From NCBI GenBank assembly GCA_963930775.1, contig OZ005707.1, positions 6,696,001 to 6,760,000 of the forward strand: a DNA stretch of 64,000 nt. The letters run 5' to 3'. Source of the DNA: Cliona cf. orientalis (Eukaryota > Porifera > Demospongiae > Clionaida > Clionaidae). How positions within the stretch are numbered: position 1 is the first letter of the stretch; every line of letters begins with the position of its first letter. This document shows positions 47,290 to 57,661 of this stretch, piece by piece. A program made the translations under genes and the position numbers. The notes under the pieces are model-generated. The model did not search any database, had not been told where the DNA came from, and was given only the letters and a program-made list of their open reading frames with translations.

Positions 47290-50200
47290 ATGGCCGAATC
47301 CAAGGACGCCATTGATGCCGCAATTCAGTCGGCTGAGTATTTATTCGCGAGCCTGCTGGATCGCACCACTTCGACGGGTTCTCTCACTGTAGGCCCTGGG
47401 GAAAGCTTGTCAACCACCTCACTAGCACAGCCAGGCCAAGGGGCAGACAGCACCGACTCCTCTGCGACTGTGAGCGATAGATACTAGAAGCAATTGTTGT
47501 ATATCCAATAATCTGTTGATTTTGTTTGCTTCTCTCTCCCTCTCTCTCCCTTCCATAGACCCCTACATTATCACAGAACATGAACAGCATTGACCCAGAG
47601 AGCTCATTGATGCCCCCTCACCTTGGGCAGATCCCCCCGGACCAGTCCCTCCACACGATGGGTGTGGCTTCGCTCACCCCTGACCAACTGACGGCCCACA
47701 CACATGCCGCACTACCGCCGGACTTTGACCCTGCAGAATCCCTCCATGCCTTGGGTACAAAAACTGTACATGTACACATAATTATGTACAATGTATACGT
47801 ATACATTTACATGTGCATGTACATGTGCATGTAAAAAAATAACAGTGAAGTACCTACAAAAACAGTACATGTACACATCAATGTATGTTCATCCTTATTA
47901 AATTTTACATGGATTATTGTGGACTGGCCTTGGATTCCGTTTCCTGCAGTGCTTCACGCTTCCAGTGCCAACCTCCCAGAGTCTCCAGACTACAACACTG
48001 TACTCAAGATGCTCAAGGATGTGAGTGAGCCAGCCACCTTCTCCACAAACAGTTTATGTTTACCATTCACATTTTTATGTGCTTTGATAGTTTATATATA
48101 CTGTGAATGTATTGATGTGTTCTTAATCGTATTGTGCTAGATTTGTACATGTATGTGTATGTAGTATAGAAGTATCTATGTTATGTCTGAGATGTGTTTG
48201 TGTCTCACAGAGAGAGAAGGATCTGGAGCTAGCTGCAAAGATAGGACAGACTCTTTTGCAAAGAAATAAGCTTCTGGAAGCCGACCTGATGGCAACGCTG
48301 GATCAGAGACAGCAGGGAGAACAACAGGTTGATTCTCTTTCTCTCTCTCTCTCCTCTTCTTTTCTCCATCTCCCTCCCATTATCAACTTACACTCGCACA
48401 TACACACACAGATTGCCCAGCTGAAGCACACCATCAGTCAAAAAGAAGACCTTCTGAAGCTGTACGTTCGTGACGCTACAGAGAGGGACGCTGAAGCCGC
48501 AGCGGCTGCGGAGGGCTCTGAGGCTAACAACCCGGCGGGGTGGGTCCACGCCCTCGCAGAGGAGTGCAGAGAACTGAGGGAGTCAAACGACCAGCTTCAG
48601 GAGGAAGCTTCGCACTTGAGGAAGGAGACGGCCGATATCGAGCAGAAGGAGAGAGAGCTGGTACAACAGTGCCTCACGCAGTTCGGTGAGTTGGATGATG
48701 ATTATCGTCATGGTGTAACAAGGGAGTAAATACAGACCATATTTGGAGGCCTTGACATCACTAGGGCTGATTATTCTATTGTGTAGCCAAAGCTTTGCTA
48801 AGATAATGGGACTTTTCCAAGTCAGCATAAGTTTGATCACATCTGCAATATTGTTACTGTTGACTGGACTACACCTGCAATATCACCATAGTGACATACA
48901 CACTGCATTATTGTTTACATCTGGCACTGCATTTGTGTGCATGTGTGAAATGTTTAGCTATCATTGTTGATATTGACTCACTCCCTCTCTCTCCCTCTCT
49001 TTTCCCTCCCTCCCTCTCCCTGAACAGGTGAAGCCAAGCAAAGACTAACCACTCTGAGAGAAGAGATGGAGGTGAAACAGGAGGAGAACCAGCTGCTTCA
49101 GAGCAAATTGCTTGAGCTGAGTAGCGAACATGAAACCCAGCTCTCCAGAAACCAACAGGTATAATATTATATGCACTGCTAATACTGTGTACATATGCAT
49201 GACTTATAGTCGACTTCATAAAGAGCATACTATTGGGAAGAACTTTTAAGATAACTACTGTTTATGATTAATTTTTAGTTGTTTGATGAAAGTGAAATTC
49301 TTCGTGAGCAGCTAACTGACATGAGAGATGCCAATACACAACTGACTCACGAGGTACGTGCATTTGCAGTCTACGTGGGGGCATCATGTGACTATCATAT
49401 GACTTGCTTGCTTGCGTGGATGTGCAGATCAGTGACCTACAGGAGAGGTTTCAGGACACCTCAGTGATGCTGAAGGAGGCACAGGAAGAGATAACAGCAC
49501 TCAAGGAGATATCGCTGCAAGGGTAGGCTACTTGTACTGTTGACGACCATTACCAATGTACGTAGAAACATCCTGTTTGGACCTACTCCAAATCTGGATC
49601 TGTATGCTACATCATGTAGATAACGTTTCAGAGAACTTCTTGATCGGGTAGTCATAATTATTGATAGCTACGAGCTAGATCTTGTTATGATGAATTATTA
49701 TTATGATGAATTATTATTTTTCATTGAGAGAAATAATGCCAGATTGGTGTAACAAGATCTAGCTCGTAGCTATCAATAATTACATCATGTATTTTTAATT
49801 TTGTGCTATAGGTCTTCTCCAGCTGAGAATGGGGAATCAAACCATGTTGAGGTATATATATATATATATGTATATATCTGATGAATTTATAGCGTTGTAT
49901 TATTATTATGTTTTTGAAATTTTCATGCAGCAAGAGTCTATTGTCCGTGAGATTGAGGAGGCTCTTCGTAAGGAGATAATCGCTGCAAGTACCCTCCCCG
50001 AGAGACCCAGGTATCAATAATTATAATTATCCAACACTACAGCAGTAGTTGCCTTTCTAATAATAAGCATCTTATCCAAATTAACATTTTTTTTGGCTTA
50101 ATGTAGGTCCCCCAATCACTACGCCCACCAGAGGACAATGGTTGTCATGGAGACGGTTCGTGCGGCCACCCTGGCCACCGCCCGTCGTCTGGAGAGGCTG

Positions 50201-51562
50201 GCGTCTGAGGCAGAAAAACAGAAGCACCAGCAACAGGGGCTGTCGTCAACTCCAGCACCAGCTAAGCACAGTGAGTGAGATAACTAATGATTTTGTGTGT
50301 GTGTGGGGGGGGGGGGGGGTAGATACCGTCAGATCAGGAAATTTTTGTCGTTAAAAATTTTTCGTCAATAATCTTTCCTGGCGAAAATTAATATGCAAAA
50401 TATTTTGTGCACGTTTATACAGTTATTACAATGATGTATTACATACATTCGTGTATACGACGAAAATTAGACTGCTTAAAAATTTACAAGTGAAATATTT
50501 TGCCGGCAAAAATATCCTGGTCTACGGTACCTATATATACATGTATACACCCCTGAGCAAGTAATTTTAGATTAAAATGTTGATGTGTTCTTTTTGTCTT
50601 TTTTCTCAGGTGGTGTCCAGGCAGCTGGTTCAGCTCCATTCTCCCCACTGGCCACCAGCTCTCCTAATGATGCCAGGACTGTTCGTAGCACCACTGGCTC
50701 CGCCGCCGCTACAGGGGTGAGCGCTGGCACTGCCATGTCCCCCACGACGACTGCTGCCCACGCTCTGGGTCCCCTCTCCCCCACTCTGTCCGACGCTGGC
50801 AGCACCATGTCCATGCCTGACGAGATGGTGAGGTATCGGAACCAGCCCTACGTTGCACCAGAGAAGCTGCAGATCGTCAAACCTCTCGAAGGGTCCATGA
50901 CGCTGCTCAAGTGGAAGCTCCTCGCCAGTCCACAACTGGGCGGAGCTACGACATTCTTCTCAGATGCAAAACGTCCCGGAGTGCACTTAAAGAAGGCTCA
51001 ATTTGCACAGAATAAGCCAGGAGGCTCCAGCGGACTCCTCGTGCCTGAGGCTAAGGTCAAATCGCTGAGTGTGAACGACTTATCCGTGCTGAGCACTAGT
51101 TCCCCTTATGCTGGAAGAAGAAGAAATTTGCAGCGAAAAGAGACCGGTATTCACACCAAAGCCAGCCAACTGACTCTGAGCATCAGCAGCACGGACAAGC
51201 CCAATAATGGCATGAACAATATTGGTGGGCTGCTACCCTCAACGCCAGAATTTGAAGAAGCTGGCTCGCTTACAAAAACACCCTCGGGCTCGGGCAGTGG
51301 AGATGATGACAAGCAGAAATTGTCTGTTTCTCAAGCCAGATCTAGAGGTGCTTCTGCTTCAGAGGCTAGTCCGCAGTCATCATCATTTTTGAGTCAGATG
51401 GGGAGCTTCCTTGGCTCGGGGTGGTCGAAGCTTGGCATGAGTCGTAGCAGGAACAGTAGTAAGACAGAGCCCCAGGACACAGACCACCACGATCATCCTC
51501 ACCACCATGAACCCATATCGTCAGCGGCTAGCACAGAAGTTGGACTGGCAGGTCTTCTCTGA
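47290..51562 (+). CDS. TRAK/Milton-type kinesin adaptor
   Basis: Links kinesin-1 to the mitochondrial GTPase Miro. Twelve exons: 47290-47469, 47559-47754, 47950-48020, 48211-48327, 48412-48685, 49028-49158, 49279-49353, 49428-49522, 49812-49851, 49931-50010, 50107-50270 and 50610-51562. After a Ser/Pro-rich N-terminus comes the HAP1-N coiled coil: KDLELAAKIGQTLLQRN, then ISQKEDLLKLYV, ECRELRESNDQLQEEASHL, LREQLTDMRDANTQLTHE and SDLQERFQDTSVMLKEAQEE. The Milton domain signature PEKLQIVKPLEGSMTLLKWK with LASPQLGG in the last exon is diagnostic. The C-terminus is Ser-rich with a His patch (DHHDHPHHHE) before a short hydrophobic end. Divergent from ABCA, convergent with the phosphodiesterase gene. 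Confidence 0.92.
49655..49782. repeat. perfect 33-bp inverted repeat in TRAK intron
   Basis: The arms 49655-49687 and 49750-49782 are exact reverse complements. They are separated by 62 bp that include a gatgaattattatta duplication. Confidence 0.9.
50324..50529. mobile_element. MITE family 1, copy in TRAK intron
   Basis: Ends TACCGTCAGATCAGGAAATT and AATATCCTGGTCTACGGTA. The interior shares gcgaaatattt/gccggcaaaaatatcc with the 17792 copy. Confidence 0.7.
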
Positions 51563-51906
51563 TCAATATCATTGTTATCATTTTTGGTGAAAATTTTTTT
51601 TTGTAATTATTATTGTACTCTGCACACGCAATGTTGTTGTATGCACCATAAATCAGGTGCTCCATGAATGATGATAATATTATCAGAATTATTTTTTGAT
51701 GATCAGTACATAAATTTATAGCCATTTTATGCACCGCGTAACAGTTACGAAAAAAAGTGTCTAAACAATGCTATTGTTGGAGTTGTGGTTCAGTAGCATA
51801 AAAAAATATTATGCATGACTAGCTATAACATTATTTTTTGTTTCACATGAGTTCCAGTAACTATCACTATGTGTGTATGCATGCCAGTGCACACACCAAT
51901 TAAAGT
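51563..51906. other. convergent intergenic region TRAK/phosphodiesterase
   Basis: AT-rich, 344 bp, holding both 3' UTRs. No gene or repeat recognised. Confidence 0.5.
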
Positions 51907-53455
51907 CTAACTGTACTTGTAGATATCCTCAACAACCCTACCAACCATGTACTTGCCAGGCTTTAGTCCTAGAGCATTGAGAGCTGTAGGGGCGAAGTCT
52001 TTATCAGTGACATAGCTGGTGATGGCGGTGCCAGGCGTCACTCCAGGGCCCATGAACAGTGCTGGGATAAACATGTCCGCCTCGCTGAAGTCCCCATGGC
52101 CACTTTTGAATCCACCATGATCTGCCGTCACCATCACTAGTGTCTGGTTCAGGATACCAGCTTGAGAGAGAGCAGTAAGGATCTGCCCAATGTAACCATC
52201 AACAGTCTACCAGAGAAAAACAATGGAACAATAATCCAAATTTAATGTTTCCTTGACTTTATTATTGAATGAGAAAGGGAATTGTATATATAGCTGATTC
52301 AAAAGTATTGAATAACTTGTACCTTGACAGTATCGTAGTACTTCTGACTACCCCAGAAACTCCCATGACCAGCATCGTCAATGGAATCGAAGTGAATGAA
52401 CATCAGGTTTGGCTTATGCTTCTGGATTATATCAACAAGGTTTATAGCTGTTAAGAAATGAAGCTTAAAACTATACAGTGTTCCATGCCCCCCTCCCTCC
52501 TCCCCCCCCCCCCCCCCCCCCCCCCCAGATCCCCCCTTCCTAATTTCATTTGAGTCAGGATATGTTCTCAGCACAAGCCTTGTCATCTCCCTTTCCCCTG
52601 TACTCATAGTCCACCACCTCTGGCTCTACTAGGTAGTGGATCCAGTCCCACGACTCCACAGACGCTGTCACTATTGTACTGTTTTGTTCCTTTGCTGCTC
52701 GCCACATAGTTTCTGGTATCTAGATGCAATACGTGCAGCAGATGACTAATTAAGAACACCAAAAATTAAAGTAGCTTACTTAATTATTATTAGGCAATTT
52801 TGGAGCTAATTAAGTAGTGCGTTAATACTTATTAATTTTGTACAGTGTCATAGTACAATACCTTTCCTGCGCCAGAGATGGGTGGGAGCTCATAAGAGCT
52901 GGGATTTGGTGGATTATCGTCATCAGGTACCCATCCATTCTGCGGCACCCCGCTCTCCTCTGGGCCCTGCCCGGTGATAATGGAACACCAGTTAGGAGCA
53001 CTCACGGAAGGCATCTGATCACGAGCTCTTGTGGTCACTGCTCCAGTCAGATAGAATTTAGCAAAGTTGGGCAGAAATGAGGTGGCGTTCTCCAGATACA
53101 TTCCTCCTACATTATTATAATTGGTATTGTAGGTAATGTAAAATTAATAAGTAATGTGGCCTATACATGTGCAGTCCCCAAGCACATTTCCAGCTATTAT
53201 CATAATATTGCAAAGCCTAGCCTGCGTTTCAAGCATCCAACATTTTTTTTGTTGGTTTTTAGCTAGAAAAGGTCTGGGGACAAGCTGCGATATGATATAG
53301 TTCTTACCGAAACCGTCGCATCCGATGATCAAGGCATGCTTAGCTGTAGCGAATCCTCTGGGGTAAACTGGAGGTTGCCGCTGACCGAAAGGAAGAGCTG
53401 TGCTTAAAGCGACCAACCAGCCGCAGATGAAAAATTTCGCCAGCATCATATTCAT
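51907..53455 (-). CDS. secreted alkaline-phosphatase-superfamily protein (type I phosphodiesterase-like)
   Basis: Predicted extracellular two-metal phosphodiesterase. Five exons: 53455-53308, 53106-52862, 52719 to about 52575, 52447-52323 and 52206-51907. A signal peptide (MNMMLAKFFICGWLVALSTA) is followed by the first metal Asp in IIGCDGFG. Next is the nucleophile region MPSVSAPNWCSIITGQGPEE, where the position usually occupied by Thr is Ser. Further metal ligands are in FIHFDSIDDAGHG and VTADHGGFKSGHG. This order fits PF01663-like enzymes, including ENPP relatives. At about 400 residues it is a bare catalytic domain. The third exon's donor is weak: GT at 52574 restores frame but is a poor consensus. 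Substrate unknown. Confidence 0.82.
52499..52526. repeat. poly(C) run
   Basis: About 26 C residues in the intron after the third phosphodiesterase exon. Length is likely unreliable in the assembly. Confidence 0.8.
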
Positions 53456-53750
53456 CTCAGAAAGAATCGTGTACGTACGTGTTCATAAAACTTGAACTAT
53501 AGAAATATGCAAGAAAATTAAAATAGTCAATTCATGCGCTGCATGCACCAGACTACATTCACGTGCACCATGTAAAGTCAGCCCCTCCCACAAAAAATTC
53601 AGCTAGTGGTGCAAATCATAGTCAATATTGAACAAACTCAAAAGTACAGTGGAGGTACATGTATGATTAAATAGCAATCAGCCATCCAAAAAGTTTAACT
53701 CAAAATTTTTGGGTGCAGTTATCATCCTGCAACTGAAAAATTCTGTCACC

Positions 53751-56700
53751 CTAAGACTTAGTGCATTTGGAGATTGGCGTCTCATCACCACCAACTTGAA
53801 ATGATCCCATGAGCACATTGGCAGGAGCCTTGTCATCTCCAGGTTGGCTCCCCCCAGCATACACAGCATACTGGCCTGGCTCTATCACCTCAGCATAGTC
53901 ACCCTCTCGAACTACCTAGCAGTATTAAAGTATGACCCTGGTTGACCTGGGATTGGGGGTCACTAGTGTATGCTTACTGTCATCTGTGATGGTGAAATTG
54001 CAACCTTGACAGTCCTTGCCTCTCCAGCCTTCATGTCCGACTCTCGTTCAAAGTTCACAAGTTTAATATTTGGAGCAGGCACTGTTGCATTCTGCATCGT
54101 TTAAAGTAAATTGCAATACTAGCTAATTCATTCATGATGATACTTTCAAGAAAGAAGTACCTTGAAGGTCATGTAAAACTGAACCACCTCACTGCCAGTA
54201 ACTTTACCAGTGTTTGTGACAGTCACTGAAACTTGTACAATTTGACAGGGCATGATAGTTGTAGGTTGGATCTACACAAATAAATTAAAATCACTCTTAT
54301 GATTCAGGTCGTGCATGATTAATTACCTTACCGTAAGTGAAGAGTAGTTAAATGTTGTGTAGGAGAGCCCATATCCAAAGTGGTACTGGGGCTTGTCGAC
54401 CATGTAGCGGTAGGTCCTGTTGACCATGCTGTAGCTGACCATCGGTGGCAGCTGCTCATTGCCAGTGTACCAGGTCACCACCAGCCTCCCTGCTGGGTTG
54501 AACTCACCACTCATAACACTCAACACAGCGTTACCAGCCTCTGAAATAATGGCGAAAAAAATAAACGATTCCTTTATTCTGCTAAGTTTTTCTGACCTTG
54601 CCCTGTGTATCCTGCACTAATTACTGCATCCACTTCACTGTAGGCAGGAGAGGGGACTGGTGCTCCGTGACTGAGAACAACTATCACTGGCTTGTTGGTT
54701 TTCTTCAACCTAGAATGAGCCGTAACAATATTAGAATTTGTAATCATACACATACCCCAGAATGAGATCTGTCTGGTAGCCGGGAATTGTGATGTTGGAT
54801 CTATCGTTTCCCTCTCCTTCAATGTCGTGACTGATTCCACCAACATAGACAACAAAGTCAGAATTGGAAGCAGCTTTAATTGCGTCAGCAAAGCCACTGT
54901 TATCAGTGCATTTGACATCCTTGCACCCAGGGGAGTAGTTAATCTAGACCAGAAATTTCCATAGTATCATCAACCTCATGGTGTGATTGCATATTTTATT
55001 ACAGTTAGTTTAGTCTTATTAGCAAACGCTGCCTTGACTGTGACTATATACTTCGGTGCTGGATCATAATCACCTACAGTAAAATTTCAATAAAAACATC
55101 GATTCATTGGATGAATGATGTGCATTGATCTCACCTCTTGCACATGTTGGGTTGTCAGCACAGGGTCCTATGATCGCAACACTCTTGTACTTGCTCAAGT
55201 CCATTGGTAGAATCCCATTCTGGTTCTCCAGCAGCACAATTGACTCCATGGCTTTTATATAGAAAGGATTTCTCATTTCAAGTTGCAATAAAATGGCCTA
55301 ATATACCCACATATACCTGCTTTGTTGTTTAGCTTGACATTGTCATCAACAATTGAAAGAGAGAGACTAAAGCAAAAGATTTAATGCCACATAAAATGGA
55401 GCTTAATACATGAAAATGGTCGATAATTTTGCTTACTTGCTGTAAGGCACCATTTCTGGAGGGTCGAGAGCTCCTAGCATGATGAATGCCTTCATCAGCC
55501 TTGTCACTGATACACTCAGCTCTTCTTCAGACATTCTTCCTTCTTGAGTAGACGTCAATAGATAATGATACTCACTGCCTATAGAATGCAAGAAATAGGT
55601 CCACTTGTGATATAATATCAGCCACAACATAATGTCATGTGCCATACCACAGTTCCAATCACAGCCAGCCTTCACACAGAACTCAGCAGCCTCTGTGTCT
55701 GATCTGGCAAAGTTATGACGATGATAGACATTTCCCACTGCTCCGCAGTCAGACACTACAAATCCATCAAATTTCCATGTATCTCGCAAGAGGTCAGTCA
55801 ACAGCTCCCTATTGGCACAGGCAGGCACTCCATTGATAGCATTGTAGCTGCACATGTAGGACATGGCTCCAGCTTCTGCACATGCTTTGAACGCTGGCTG
55901 AAAGGTCTCAATCCAGTCTCGGTAACCAACCACAGCGTCAAACTGCCCTCGATCTTCTGGAATGTTCTCAGGACCAGCATGCACATCGAAATGTTTGCAA
56001 GTTGCCTAAGTGCATTATCAATGTACAATAATATCGTATTCTTTTAGGTCCTCCTATTAGTAGACAGTATGATTAGATACCATCAACTTACGACAGCTTC
56101 CACGTATTTTGAACTGTTCAAATTCTGTAAAGCAGTGACATACTGCGTGGCCAGCTCTGCCTGGAGGTAAGGATCTTCTCCATAGCCTTCTTGACACCGA
56201 CCCCAGCGAGCTGAGAATTAAGATAAAATCAGCTATAGCTACGTACGTGTTCTATCATCAATAGACTCACGATCTCTGCAGATGTTGACAACTGGCGCCC
56301 AGCAAATCAATCCATACGGATAGTTATATTTCCCAGCTTTGTTTGCATCGTTGTGTTTGCCTCTAACTTCATCCGATATCGCACGAGCAATCATGTACAC
56401 CAAATCTCGATCAAAACTGAAGGCATGGCAATAATCCTAATAATTATTATACACAATTTTTATCTTCGGTAGCTATACCTTCGAGCGAAAGTCATAGCTT
56501 GAGGAAAGAGTGTAGTAAGGAGCTGCCCGTCGTTGAGTGTACCGTGAGTACACTCCGTGTGGCCAAATGGAGGTACACCAAGTCTTCCCACTCCCCCTTG
56601 GTCATTTACCATCAACCCAATCTGTAGGTATAGATAGTGTATAATAATGATAAGACACTCAAATTTTGCCAGTCTTGAATTAGCACACCATTTCTATGAC

Positions 56701-57466
56701 TTCCATTCTACCGACGAGATCCTTAGCCCTGGTCAAGGGGTCTAGCTGAGTGTTGCAGTAAGGGTAGCCACTCCATGGCTGCTCCTGGCACGAGGCAGTC
56801 GATCCAACATCAACACAGAGACCAGACTTGAGACCTTTGATTTCTCCTGATGTTTTATCATACATCCATCGCTGGTTATCAGCGCCAGTGCAGCTGCCCA
56901 GCTGAATATTGGATCCATCTGCAGCAAATAACATTCAGTGAGAGAAAGAGAGGGAGTACTAGTTTATGAGAGAGAGAGAATTAACTTTTAATACCTACCT
57001 TCTTCAACCACAGACTCCATACATTTCCCCGATATCACACTAGTGATTGTTCCATTCAAGTTGAAAGTCCACTCCTGATTTTGATCTTCCGGCTTCTTGT
57101 CATCAGTGTGACAGCCAAACAACCTATGATAGAGATACATAATAAAAATATTAAATAAGGTACTGTGATGGTTTACCAAATGTTTGAGCCGTCACTGGTG
57201 CCGTAGTTGGAAATATCAATGCACTTGTCATTCTGAGCCGTCAGACGAATTGTTGAATCATTCATAAACACCCTGTAGTGTTACAGTTGCACTAGTACTG
57301 ATGCTTTATGGTGTAGCAAAAAACCTCGCACAGACATACCATTTCTGTCCAGTAGAGTTATTGCATTGCCATATATTTATATTGGTCATGTCATTGAAAT
57401 CCTGAGGTGCTGCTCTGCAGCCTGCCACTGCAAAGGATAGCAACAAGAGCCTTGATGCAAACGCCA
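53751..57466 (-). CDS. GH3 glycoside hydrolase with N-terminal ricin-type lectin domain, copy B
   Basis: Inverted paralogue of the gene at 19288-23115, with the same exon plan and matching splice positions. Start 57466 gives a signal peptide (MAFASRLLLLSFAVAGCRA). Lectin repeats are NQEWTFN and NQRWMYD. GH3 motifs: RLGVPPFGHTECTHG, CKHFDVHAGPENIP, GFVVSDCGAVG and FGYGLSYTTFNYSSL. It ends SKCTKS, two residues longer than copy A. I see no frameshift or stop, so it looks functional. The catalytic exon differs from copy A at about 3 of 119 residues, while the lectin exons differ at about 26 of 73. Divergent from ALDH16A1. Confidence 0.92.
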
Positions 57467-57496
57467 TTGTGACCCGTCGAAGCTGGGGTGTGGCAG

Positions 57497-57526
57497 CATA
57501 GATATTAGAGCGCTCTAATATCTATG
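57497..57526. repeat. perfect 30-bp palindrome flanked by a 9-bp direct repeat
   Basis: Palindrome centred at AGAGC/GCTCT. The same 9 bases, gtggcagca, lie on both sides (57490-57498 and 57530-57538). It sits in the 195-bp divergent promoter of GH3 copy B and ALDH16A1. Confidence 0.9.
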
Positions 57527-57661
57527 AAGGTGGCAGCAGGTGTGAGTCAGGTGGAGTGGAGGTGTGCCTGCGTGAATTTTCGTATCATCACTACTGCGCA
57601 TGCTCAGCTTGTACAAAGGGTCAAAAGGTCAACACGAGGTTCTGCATAAAAAGTACAAGCC

